Shown here in pieces: positions 20,005 through 29,727 of a stretch of 64,000 nt of DNA; position 1 is the stretch's first letter; every line of letters starts with the position of its first letter. The stretch lies in contig CAMAVC010000005.1 in NCBI GenBank assembly GCA_945861585.1, positions 1 through 64,000 on the forward strand, in the 5' to 3' direction. The DNA comes from Planctomicrobium piriforme. Lineage in GTDB: Bacteria; Planctomycetota; Planctomycetia; Pirellulales; UBA1268. The translations under genes and the position numbers were made by a program. Below the pieces are notes generated by a model. That model was given only the letters and a program-made list of their open reading frames with translations. It had not been told where the DNA came from and searched no databases.

Positions 20005-20388
20005 GTAGGACAGGCTTCAGCCTGTCATTCGCTGTCGCGCCCAATCCGGCGTCGGAGCCGGCGGTACGCTGCTCCATCGCCGAGGGCGATCGCTAGCCCC
20101 TTCTCAACTGTGATGGTGCGCTCGGTGTAAGCCGCGTATCTGCCCGTCGGCTCTTCCGCATCGCACCGACCGTCTCCGCCGCCTCCCCTTTTCTAGTTGA
20201 GGAGGCGAGGGGTTACCCCTACCGTTGAGCCGGCGTATGTGACCAGCGCAGGCAGGATGCCGGAGCGCAGGCACATCCGAGTGAGTGAAGCCCAGGATGG
20301 GCGCAGCGAACGTCCGGCGAGACGGTACGGGGTAACCCCGAGCCGGATTGGGCTAGTGCAGGCAGCGACAGGCTGAAGCCTGTCCTAC
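20005..20388 (+). repeat. Dispersed structured element, copy D (core 20203-20344), with both termini intact
   Basis: GTAGGACAGGCTTCAGCCTGTC (20005-20026) and its exact reverse complement GACAGGCTGAAGCCTGTCCTAC (20367-20388) bound the element. Core stem GGGGTTACCCCTACCG..CCGGCG / CGTCCGGCGAGACGGTACGGGGTAACCCC. Confidence 0.92.
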
Positions 20389-21815
20389 AACCCGCGGATC
20401 ACGCGGGGCGTGTCGATGTGCGTGCCGCGCGGGAGCACGGCGGCGATGTCGGAGGCGTCGAGGATCGTGGCCGCGTCCAGTTCCACGTCGATGCCCTCGG
20501 CGACGGTGACACCCGCTTCGGCGAGGAGGCGGCGGGCGTGATCCACGAGGGCGGCGTGGACGTGCTCCGGGGCGTCGGCCGCCGAGCCGGCGGGGTTCTT
20601 GAGCGGGGCGAAGCCGTCGCGGGCCTCGATTTCGACCACGGTCACGCGGTCGGCCAGGGGCATGAGATCGAAGATGAACCGCTCGAATTTGATCGCGTTG
20701 GGGGCGGTGGGGCGGATGAGCGTGCCTGATTCGTCGAGGAAGGGCACGACTTTGTGGGCGAGATGCAGGGGGAGCGAATCCTCGCGGGCGGCCGCGCGGT
20801 CGAGGAAACGCTTCGTGAAGCAGTGCACGGCGATCGAGCCGGCGTGAAACCGGAGGCGGCCGTCGGGACGGCGTTCGGCGGCGAGCGGCGCCGGGAGATC
20901 GCTGTATTCCACGACGGCGTGGCGGCCGGCCTGCTCCACGACGATGCCGACCCGCTCCTGCGGCTCGCGCTTGAGCACGATCTGCGTGGAGAAATCTGCC
21001 TGCGACAACGCGTGGTACCCGAGGAATTCGCAGTCGAGGGGCAAGGCCAGCGGGTTGTCGACCTGGAAGCTCGTCAGATGCTCGACACCGTGGCGGGCGA
21101 ACCAGTCGAGGCCGCCCGATTCGTGGAGCGCCACGAGCATGCCGCCGTGGCCGTCGGGTGCCATGGCGAGATGGTCGGGGGCATCGAGCAAGAGCGTGCC
21201 CGTCGCGGCGTCCAAGGCGGGGAGATCGTGCTGCCGGAACACGTGGACGAAGTCGGGGTCGAGGCCTCCGAAGCCCGAGTCGCGGAGGAACTGCCGGGTG
21301 TCGGCATCGGTGGCGGAGCTCGTCATGATGGCCAGCGGCACCTGCCGGCCGAACCGCCGGTGGATCGCCCGCAGCTTGCCGAACAGCAGATCGAACAGCG
21401 TCGCGCCCGACACGGGGCCCACCCGCACGAGCCCCTTCGGGCCAGTGCACCCCAGCCGCGTGCCCTGGCCACCCGCCACGAGAATCGCGCCGACGAGCCC
21501 GGAGGCCAGGAGGCGCTGGCCGGCTGCGACAGCGGCCGCCGGGGCGATCGGGTTCGCGGGATCGCGCAGGGCCAGGCAGGGGGGCGTGGTGGCGGCGGCA
21601 AGGTCGAGCGGCGGCGGCACGGGGGTGGCATGCCGTGCGCGGGTGAGCTGCCGGAGCGTCTCGAACTCTCGCCAGTCGATCACGGCAAGCTGCCCGAGCA
21701 GGCGTGCTCGGCCGGCCCCGTCGAGTGTGGGCCAAAACCGGAGGACCTCGCGCTGGCCTGCCCGCGCGAGTGCCTCGACGAGCGGCGTGGGAACGGCGGT
21801 GCTGGCGTCTGTCAT
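20385..21815 (-). CDS. UDPGP type 1 family nucleotidyltransferase (UDP-N-acetylglucosamine pyrophosphorylase-like)
   Basis: GAILVAGGQGTRLGCTGPKGLVRVGPVSG..PLAIMTSSATDADT..FQVDNPLALPLD. Confidence 0.9.
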   Translation of the reverse strand: MTDASTAVPTPLVEALARAGQREVLRFWPTLDGAGRARLLGQLAVIDWREFETLRQLTRARHATPVPPPLDLAAATTPPCLALRDPANPIAPAAAVAAGQRLLASGLVGAILVAGGQGTRLGCTGPKGLVRVGPVSGATLFDLLFGKLRAIHRRFGRQVPLAIMTSSATDADTRQFLRDSGFGGLDPDFVHVFRQHDLPALDAATGTLLLDAPDHLAMAPDGHGGMLVALHESGGLDWFARHGVEHLTSFQVDNPLALPLDCEFLGYHALSQADFSTQIVLKREPQERVGIVVEQAGRHAVVEYSDLPAPLAAERRPDGRLRFHAGSIAVHCFTKRFLDRAAAREDSLPLHLAHKVVPFLDESGTLIRPTAPNAIKFERFIFDLMPLADRVTVVEIEARDGFAPLKNPAGSAADAPEHVHAALVDHARRLLAEAGVTVAEGIDVELDAATILDASDIAAVLPRGTHIDTPRVIRGL

Positions 21816-21919
21816 CCGCGCACCCAGCTCCAAAACAAAAAGCAGAGCAGGGGAAAGCCGACGAAGATCACGCCGTAGGTGAAGATCGTCGTCCAGAGAT
21901 GGTCGGGCCAGCGTGCCAT
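21812..21919 (-). CDS. 35-aa predicted small membrane protein
   Basis: Reads MARWPDHLWTTIFTYGVIFVGFPLLCFLFWSWVRG*. Its stop overlaps the next gene's start (ATGA, 21812-21815). Below the ORF-track length cutoff. Confidence 0.6.
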   Translation of the reverse strand: MARWPDHLWTTIFTYGVIFVGFPLLCFLFWSWVRG

Positions 21920-21935
21920 GGGAGTGTGTGCGGGG

Positions 21936-22748
21936 TCAGACGGGCGCTCGTGCGATCACATCCACGGGAATCTCGATCGGCTCGTCCGTGGGCTCGTCGA
22001 GCCGGCACTCGATCCGCACGCCCCAGGGAACGATCTCGGCCGCAGTGACGATCGCCTCGACCCCATCGTACGACGTGCTCGCCTCCACCTGCGGAACCTG
22101 GCGAAACGACGGACAGAAACCGACGTGGCCGTGCGCGGTCCGCGATCCCTCGAGCACGGTGAGCGTCAGCGTGCCTTGGAGGCAGTCGAGCCCGTCGAGT
22201 TCATACCGCTCAAATCGCTGGATCAAGTGACCAGGGCAGCCGATCGCGGGCCGCGGCACCGCCGCGGCCGGCTGCGTGATCCGGGAGCGACCGTCGCGGA
22301 GCACGCCGCTCCCGCCACGGGGAACGAGTCTGCTCGGGAGCCAACGGCGGGGCGTGCCGCGGAGAAACGGGCCGACGACGACGGCTCCGGCGAAGCACGC
22401 GCCCGCGACGAGCAACGCCGTCTCGAGCCCCCACGGCGCCCGAAACGGCATGGCGACGGCGGCGAGGGCCAGCAGGTAGCCGGCCCGCGCCGCATGTCGC
22501 CAGGCGGTCGAGAGCACCACGCCGCGAGCCAGCGCGTCGCAGCCGAGCACGAGCAGGCCGCCCAAGACGGCGACCACCAGGCTTGCCGTCCCGCCGACGG
22601 GCTCGAAACCACCGCTGACACGACGGACGACGAGCACGACGCCGCACGCGGCGAGGAGCGCCGCCACGAGCGCACCGGCCGCCACCACGAGCGCTCGTTC
22701 GAGCGGCTCGGCTGGTTTGGCGGCGGCTGTCGGCCCGTGGGCGAGCAC
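21936..22748 (-). CDS. Hypothetical membrane protein
   Basis: Several hydrophobic N-terminal segments, then a soluble domain (HLIQRFERYELDGLDCLQGTLTLTVLEGSRTAHGHVGFCP..); gene order consistent. Confidence 0.6.
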   Translation of the reverse strand: MLAHGPTAAAKPAEPLERALVVAAGALVAALLAACGVVLVVRRVSGGFEPVGGTASLVVAVLGGLLVLGCDALARGVVLSTAWRHAARAGYLLALAAVAMPFRAPWGLETALLVAGACFAGAVVVGPFLRGTPRRWLPSRLVPRGGSGVLRDGRSRITQPAAAVPRPAIGCPGHLIQRFERYELDGLDCLQGTLTLTVLEGSRTAHGHVGFCPSFRQVPQVEASTSYDGVEAIVTAAEIVPWGVRIECRLDEPTDEPIEIPVDVIARAPV

Positions 22749-22754
22749 GCGACG

Positions 22755-23933
<1,179 letters not shown>

Positions 23934-24056
23934 GGCAGATGCCTCGTGCGTGAAGACGTGAAAACGATCGTCCGAAAACCGGACCCTGGCCGCGGCCTTC
24001 GGGCCGCCCCTGTGTGAGAACCGGATTATCGGGATTCGGCCCGCACTCGGCAACCG

Positions 24057-25358
24057 TCACCGTGTCATGCGGCCCAGGGTGAGTCGCTCGATGATCTCCC
24101 GAGCCGTCAGGGCCGTGGCTCCGCGGTGCGCCTCGACCGTGGCTGCCGCCCGAGCGCCGAGCGCCGCGGCCCAGCCGGGCTCGGCGAGACATCGGTCGAC
24201 GAAACGGCGCAGGGCCGCACCGTCGGCCACCACCCGTGCTGCGTCGGCCGCGAGCAGCGTCTCGACCTCGCGGGCGAAGTTGCGGGTGTGGGGGCCGAAG
24301 CAGACGGCCACCCCGTAGGCCGCCGGCTCGAGCATGTTCTGCCCGCCACGTTTGCCGTCGAGGCTGCCGCCGACGAAGGCGATCGTGGCGGTGCCCCACC
24401 ACCATCCGAGTTCGCCCGTCGTGTCGACCAGCAGCACGCGGGCCGCGGCGTCGAAGCCAGTGCGTTCGCGCTCGCTGCGGCGTTGCCAGCGCACGCCCGA
24501 GCGATCGAGCAGGGCGGCGATCTCGGCGGTGCGCTCCACGTGTCGCGGCACGATCACGAGCCGCAGCTGCGGGCAGGCCTGCTCGGCCGCCCGAAACGCC
24601 TCGAGCGCGAGCGACTCTTCCGGCGCCTGCGTGCTGCCCGCGAGAAACACGACCGCCTCGTCGGAGAAGCCGGCGAGGGTGCGCAGTCTGGCGATTTCGG
24701 GCGCCGCGCGGTCCCCCCGCACGCCGTCGAACTTCATCGAGCCGGCCACCTTCACATGCGGTGCACCGAGCGCCGTGAAGCGTGCGCCATCCTCGGGCGA
24801 TCGCGCCACGACGGCCGTCGTATGCGCGAGCATGCGTCGCACGAGCGGCGCGATCCGGGCATAGCCTGCCGCGCTCCGCGGGCTCATGCGGGCGTTGGCG
24901 ACCACGATCGGGATGCCACGCCGGGCCGTGCGGGCGAGCAGGTGCGGCCAGAGTTCGAGTTCACCGAGCACGAGCAGGTCGGGCCGAGTTCGGTCGAGCA
25001 CGCGGTCGACCGCCCAGGTGAAATCGAGCGGGCAGGGAAACGTCCGTTCGTCTCCAAACCGCTTCCGAGCCACCTCGAGGCCGGTCGTCGTGGAGCTCGA
25101 TACGACGCAGTCGATGCAGCCGCCGGCCGCCTCGGCCTGGCGGCGAATCTCGGCCGCGAGGCCGGCGAGCAGCTGGACCTCGCCCACGCTCACGCCGTGC
25201 AGCCAGACGCGCGGGGATTGCGAAGCGGGAGGGGGGGCGATCGCGCCGGTGAACCTTGTCCACGGCGCCGCCACCGGTCGGCCGCCGGAAAGCTTCCGCC
25301 ACGCGACCCACGGCAGGGCGGCGAGGACGGCCAGAAGATAGACGAGGTCGAGCAGCAT
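24057..25358 (-). CDS. waaA: 3-deoxy-D-manno-octulosonic acid transferase
   Basis: VWLHGVSVGEVQLLAGLA..PCPLDFTWAVDRVLDRTRPDLLVLGELELWPHLL..FVGGSLDGKRGGQNMLEPAAYGVAVCFGPHTRNF. Confidence 0.93.
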   Translation of the reverse strand: MLLDLVYLLAVLAALPWVAWRKLSGGRPVAAPWTRFTGAIAPPPASQSPRVWLHGVSVGEVQLLAGLAAEIRRQAEAAGGCIDCVVSSSTTTGLEVARKRFGDERTFPCPLDFTWAVDRVLDRTRPDLLVLGELELWPHLLARTARRGIPIVVANARMSPRSAAGYARIAPLVRRMLAHTTAVVARSPEDGARFTALGAPHVKVAGSMKFDGVRGDRAAPEIARLRTLAGFSDEAVVFLAGSTQAPEESLALEAFRAAEQACPQLRLVIVPRHVERTAEIAALLDRSGVRWQRRSERERTGFDAAARVLLVDTTGELGWWWGTATIAFVGGSLDGKRGGQNMLEPAAYGVAVCFGPHTRNFAREVETLLAADAARVVADGAALRRFVDRCLAEPGWAAALGARAAATVEAHRGATALTAREIIERLTLGRMTR

Positions 25359-25551
25359 CGGCTTGAACGTATGCCGGACGGCTGGCCGGCGACCAGCCCA
25401 GCTCCCGAGCAGGACGCCGCAGGTCGGGACCGTCAGGTCGCAGTGCCCCATGCGCGGGCGTCTCGCCTACACTGCATCGAGCCCGTCCGCGTGGACTCGT
25501 GGGCGGGATGACGGGCGTGCGGCAGCCCGTGAACGAGGAGATCCGGAGCCC

Positions 25552-25944
25552 GTGACTTCCGATCGGCGGAGTGTTTACCCAGGCGCCCTCTTCTTCGCCT
25601 TGCAGGGCGTCGCCACGCTCGCGTGGTGGGCGCTCATCGCATGGTCGCCCGCATGGCGGCGCTGGTTTGCCTTTGGCGACGACGGTGCGTCGCTGTGGAT
25701 GTTTTTTCCGTCCGACATGCTCCTCTGGTGCGCCGGATCGCTGGCAGTGGCCTGGGGAATGTGGCGGCGGAAGCCCTGGGCTGCAACGCTTGCGTGGGTG
25801 CTGTGCGGCGCGATCGCTGCGTCGGTGCTCCATGCAGCGACGCTCGCGATGCATGCCCGCGCCGGTTGGTCCGGCGTGCTCTTGATGGTGCCCGCTCTCA
25901 TCCTCACGGTCTTCTTCGCATGGCATTCGACCCGCGCTGCCTGA
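25552..25944 (+). CDS. Small integral membrane protein
   Basis: Multiple hydrophobic segments from a GTG start (TSDRRSVYPGALFFALQGVATLAWWALIAW..). Confidence 0.55.
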   Translation: MTSDRRSVYPGALFFALQGVATLAWWALIAWSPAWRRWFAFGDDGASLWMFFPSDMLLWCAGSLAVAWGMWRRKPWAATLAWVLCGAIAASVLHAATLAMHARAGWSGVLLMVPALILTVFFAWHSTRAA

Positions 25945-26492
25945 TGCCGAGCGGCCCGCGCGTGGCCCGGCCCGCCTCGCGCGGCTGGAATTCGCTCAAG
26001 ACCGTCGCCCAGATCGCGGTCATGTGGGGCCTTTTGCTCGGCGTGCTTCCCCTGGGCATCGACCTCGTCGAGCGGTGGCTCGGATCGCCCCGTCTGCCGG
26101 CGTGCCCGGGGCTCGGGGCCATGCTCTTTGCGGTGGCCAGCCTGCTCGGCCTCGCCACGGCCAACGCGCTCGTGCGCGACGGCGAGGGCACGCCCCTGCC
26201 GCTCGACACGGTGCGCAAGCTCGTCGTCAGCGGCCCCTACCGGCACGTCCGCAACCCGATGGCGATGTTCGGGTTCGCGCAGGGATTCGCCGTCGGCCTG
26301 TGGCTCGGCTCGCCGGCCGTGCTCGTCTATACGGCGGCGGGCATCATGATCTGGCAGGGGCTCGCCCGGCCCTGGGAAGAGGCCGATCTCGAACGGCGGT
26401 TCGGCGACCGCTACCGCTGCTACCGTGCCGCCGTGCACTGCTGGATCCCACGGCTGACGCCGTTCACGGACGACGCGGTCAGCCCGCCGTGA
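25920..26492 (+). CDS. Isoprenylcysteine carboxyl methyltransferase/PEMT-like membrane methyltransferase
   Basis: VSGPYRHVRNPMAMFGFAQGFAVGL..RPWEEADLERRFGDRYRCYRAAVHCWIPR. Confidence 0.8.
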   Translation: MAFDPRCLMPSGPRVARPASRGWNSLKTVAQIAVMWGLLLGVLPLGIDLVERWLGSPRLPACPGLGAMLFAVASLLGLATANALVRDGEGTPLPLDTVRKLVVSGPYRHVRNPMAMFGFAQGFAVGLWLGSPAVLVYTAAGIMIWQGLARPWEEADLERRFGDRYRCYRAAVHCWIPRLTPFTDDAVSPP

Positions 26493-26503
26493 CGCCGCTC
26501 GAC
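26471..26503. repeat. 33-bp exact repeat, copy 1 (CGACGCGGTCAGCCCGCCGTGACGCCGCTCGAC)
   Basis: Identical to 57288-57320; contains the stop codon of the 25920-26492 CDS. Confidence 0.85.
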
Positions 26504-26539
26504 GCCGGTGTCGAGATCGTCGGTCTGCACAACCAGATA

Positions 26540-26735
26540 AAGCAACACTCCTTCTGTAAATCGCCGGTGTGTTCCTGACCGAGGCGATCGCAAGCGAGCT
26601 GAGGGCTTGCACCTACCGGCGGCTCGATTTGAAGAGGTGGGTCATCGAGGTTTTCTTGGAAGTGCTTACTCCACCAAGAATGAACCTGCGATGACCCACC
26701 TCTGAAAACCCGGATTTACAGAAGGCGTGTTGCTT
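26540..26735. mobile_element. MITE-like non-autonomous element, 196 bp, flanked by TA
   Basis: Terminal inverted repeats AAGCAACACtCCTTCTGTAAATC / GATTTACAGAAGGcGTGTTGCTT. TA on both sides (26538-26539, 26736-26737). Internal inverted repeat GAGGTGGGTCATCG (26634-26647) / CGATGACCCACCTC (26689-26702). Confidence 0.85.
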
Positions 26736-26799
26736 TAGCGATTGTGATACGAGGGGTCGCGGGTTCGACTGTCGTGAGCCAACGGTTCGATGTTTCCGC

Positions 26800-28041
26800 T
26801 CATTTCCGAGCACTGCCGAGGTCCAGCTTCTTCAGCGTACAGCCGATGAGCTTCTCCCGATTCTCGGCCGAGAGCGGGCCGTTGTCTTTGAAGGTGAGCG
26901 ACTGCAACGTCGGCATGGAGGCAATGGCTCCGACCGACGCCTCCGTGACACCGGTCTCACGGATGGAAAGCTCCTTGAGGTTTGGAAGGCCAGCGATCAG
27001 CTGCACGGTGGCATCGGTCATCCGCGGCGCGCTCCAGATGTCGAGCACCTCCAACTCCTGGGCCGATGCAAGGTGACGCAAGCCCTCGTCACCCAGGCCG
27101 GCCAGCTCGTGCAGGTAGAGCCGCTTGAGATGCGGCAACTCGGCGAGCACCGCGAGCGCCGAATCGCCGATATCGGGCAGATCACGCAGCGTCAGGCGGG
27201 CGAGCCGCATTCCCGCAAGCGCGAGGACTCCCTCGGAGCCGAAGCCCTGGCAGCGAAAGATCTCGAGCGAGGAGAGTTTCCCCAGCTTCGTGAGGTCTCG
27301 CCCCGCGGCGCTCGTGATCGCGAAGTCCTGCATGAGCAGCGATTCGAGCGATTGGCTCGCCGCGAGATCGGCGAGGCCCGAGTCGGTGACGGCTGTACTT
27401 CGATGCTTCAGGGCGGTGAGATTCGGCAGTTTGCCGACCGTGGCAAGCGTCATGTCGCCGGCCTCCATGTTGCCCCGCAGGTCGAGCGAGCGGAGCTGAA
27501 GCATCTTGGAGAGACGGCGCGTGTTGAGATCGTTGAAACGGTTCTGGAGCAGCGTCAGTCGCTCGAGCTTCGTGAGACCGGCGATCGTCTTCAAAGCGGC
27601 GCCGGTCAGGTTGGTATTGGATGACAGGTCGAGTTCGACCAGATTTGGGAACAACTGCACGATCGCCTGGATGCCTGCATCCGTGATCCCGCTATTGGTG
27701 AGCGCGAGCACCTCGAGCTTTTCGAGACCCGCGAGCCGGCCCACCATCGCGTCGTCGAGTTCACGGAAGTTTTGGATTCGCAGCGCGCGGAGGTCGCTCA
27801 GCCGACCGAAGAGCGCGACGTCGTCGGCCGTGAGTTCCGCGCCATCCTCGATCGTTATCTCGGTCAGCTTTCCTGCTTCGTCGAGCCGGAGCTTCGCCCG
27901 CTTGCCGAGCGAGTCGATCCGTGATTTCGCCAACTGCTCGTCGTCGGCCGTCGCCGGCTCGGCCACCGCGTGCTGCGCGCCGACGGCATGCACCCCACAC
28001 ATCGCGAAAAGCACGAACACCACCCGCATCAGATCCGGCAT
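26800..28041 (-). CDS. Secreted leucine-rich-repeat protein
   Basis: Repeated LxxLxxLxLxxTxITDAGLxxL-type units (LEVLALTNSGITDAGIQAIVQLFPNLVELDLSSNTNLTGAAL..). Confidence 0.8.
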   Translation of the reverse strand: MPDLMRVVFVLFAMCGVHAVGAQHAVAEPATADDEQLAKSRIDSLGKRAKLRLDEAGKLTEITIEDGAELTADDVALFGRLSDLRALRIQNFRELDDAMVGRLAGLEKLEVLALTNSGITDAGIQAIVQLFPNLVELDLSSNTNLTGAALKTIAGLTKLERLTLLQNRFNDLNTRRLSKMLQLRSLDLRGNMEAGDMTLATVGKLPNLTALKHRSTAVTDSGLADLAASQSLESLLMQDFAITSAAGRDLTKLGKLSSLEIFRCQGFGSEGVLALAGMRLARLTLRDLPDIGDSALAVLAELPHLKRLYLHELAGLGDEGLRHLASAQELEVLDIWSAPRMTDATVQLIAGLPNLKELSIRETGVTEASVGAIASMPTLQSLTFKDNGPLSAENREKLIGCTLKKLDLGSARK

Positions 28042-28065
28042 GACGCCCTCCTTGATTTGTAAGCC

Positions 28066-29586
28066 CTAGTCGAGCCGGTAGCCGGAAGGGTAGGTCGGCT
28101 TGATCAGGTCGGCCACGCGGGGAGTCTTGAGGTTGACGAGATTCGTTACCTGCAGGTTCTTGGCATCCCACTCGATCTTCTCCCCCCACTCGCCCATCGC
28201 GCCGTTGGAGCCCCCTTGGGCGGCCGCCCAGACGGCGAGGTTGCCGAGCAGGATCGTCTCGGTCAGCGGCCCGCCGCGATCGACGAAATTCGAATGGCAG
28301 ATCTTCGGGTTGCCGGCCTGCTTCGCTCGGAACAGCTCAAACATGTTGTTCACGTCGTTGCCCCTGCCCTTGTCCTCGGGGGCTTCGAAATCGGCGTTTA
28401 CCTTCTCGACGCCGCAGAGACGGTAGTTGCCGCAGTAATCGTCGGAGCTGTAGAAGGCCCCCTTCTCCCCCACGATCAATACGCCGCTGTCGGAAACGTC
28501 GGTGATGCCCCACTTGTCGAACAGCTCCGCTGGCGGCTTGTTGCCCTTGCGGTCGTACCACCAGAACGGGATCGCCGGCCGCTCGGCCGTCTCCGGAAAC
28601 TCAAATTTGATGATCGAGCTGGCCGGGAAGCTGTCGAAATCGTGGCCGGTGGTCTTCGCCACCACCGAAACCGGATCGCGGAGGCCGCAAGCAGCGAAGG
28701 GGACCGTCAGCATGTGGCAGGCCATGTCGCCGAGCGCCCCGGTGCCGAAGTCCCACCATCCGCGGTGCTGGAAGGCATGGTAGAGGCCGGGCCAGTATTC
28801 CCGCGGCGGCGCCACGCCCAGCCAGTTTTTCCAGTCGAGTAGCTCGAGCGCGCGGCCAATCTCCTTCTGCTTTTTCTCGACGAGCTGGGTGACGATCTCG
28901 ACGACCTCCTCAGCGGTCGTCGTGGGATCCTCCTCCTCGTCCACCTGCTGCATCGCCTCGGTCTGATACTTCCGTACGTTCATCCGCCGATTCGGCCCCT
29001 GGGCCCAGACGGGCCGATTCGACCAGGCGTAGACCTCCTTGAGGGACCCGAGCACGCCCGTGCGCAGCTGTGCGATCGCCTCGCGGGAGGAGGGCAGGGC
29101 GGTGCCTTGGTTGCCCATCTGGGTGCAGACGCCTGTTTCCTGGGCGACTTTGGCCAGCAGCCGAGCCTCGTAGATCGTGCGCGTCAGCGGCTTCTGCGTG
29201 TAGCAGTTGATGCCCATCCGCATCGCGTCGAGCGTTATCGGGGCATGCATGTGGTCCGGCGTGCTGATCACGGCGATGTCGATGTTCTTGCCGTGCTTGG
29301 CAAGCAGTTCGCGGTAGTCGGTGAACTGCTCTGCATCCTTGAACCTCTCCGATTTCCCCTTGCTTTCGAGCGTGTTGCGGTCGACGTCGCAGATGGCGAT
29401 CACTTTGCCGAAGAGGGCCGCGTTGTCGGAGTCGCTACTCCCCTTTCCGCCCACGCCGATGCAGGCGATGGTGAGCTGCTCATTGGCCGATTGGCTCCAG
29501 GCGGGGCGGCCGCCGGCGGCGACGAAATAGCCGGCGCCGGCCAGGGATGTGGCCTGTAGGAAGCTACGACGCGTGGTGGCTGACAT
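28066..29586 (-). CDS. Gfo/Idh/MocA family oxidoreductase with Tat-like signal
   Basis: MSATTRRSFLQATSLAGAGYFVAAGG..TIACIGVGGKG..AICDVDRNTLESKGKSERF..VISTPDHMHAPITLDAMRMGINCYTQKPLTRTI. Confidence 0.9.
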   Translation of the reverse strand: MSATTRRSFLQATSLAGAGYFVAAGGRPAWSQSANEQLTIACIGVGGKGSSDSDNAALFGKVIAICDVDRNTLESKGKSERFKDAEQFTDYRELLAKHGKNIDIAVISTPDHMHAPITLDAMRMGINCYTQKPLTRTIYEARLLAKVAQETGVCTQMGNQGTALPSSREAIAQLRTGVLGSLKEVYAWSNRPVWAQGPNRRMNVRKYQTEAMQQVDEEEDPTTTAEEVVEIVTQLVEKKQKEIGRALELLDWKNWLGVAPPREYWPGLYHAFQHRGWWDFGTGALGDMACHMLTVPFAACGLRDPVSVVAKTTGHDFDSFPASSIIKFEFPETAERPAIPFWWYDRKGNKPPAELFDKWGITDVSDSGVLIVGEKGAFYSSDDYCGNYRLCGVEKVNADFEAPEDKGRGNDVNNMFELFRAKQAGNPKICHSNFVDRGGPLTETILLGNLAVWAAAQGGSNGAMGEWGEKIEWDAKNLQVTNLVNLKTPRVADLIKPTYPSGYRLD

Positions 29587-29727
29587 GCAAACTCTCCTCG
29601 ACTGTTTGTTTCGGTTCGTGAGGTGTTGAGCCGGCTCAGGCTCAGATCCGCATGGTAATCGAAGATCTTTCTTGTTGAGATCGAACGCCGGCTTGCTGTT
29701 GGCACGTCGGACCGCCGCCATGAAGGA

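Noticed and set aside
23934-24056. Possible SAM-related riboswitch upstream of metK
   Set aside because: Only one strong GCGGCC-CGAA-GGCCGC hairpin is evident; no recognisable riboswitch core.
26738-26785. tRNA-like string GGGGTCGCGGGTTCGACTGTCGTGAGCC after the MITE
   Set aside because: The T-arm does not pair (GCGGG versus GTCGT) and no other arms are found; at most a degenerate tRNA or att remnant.
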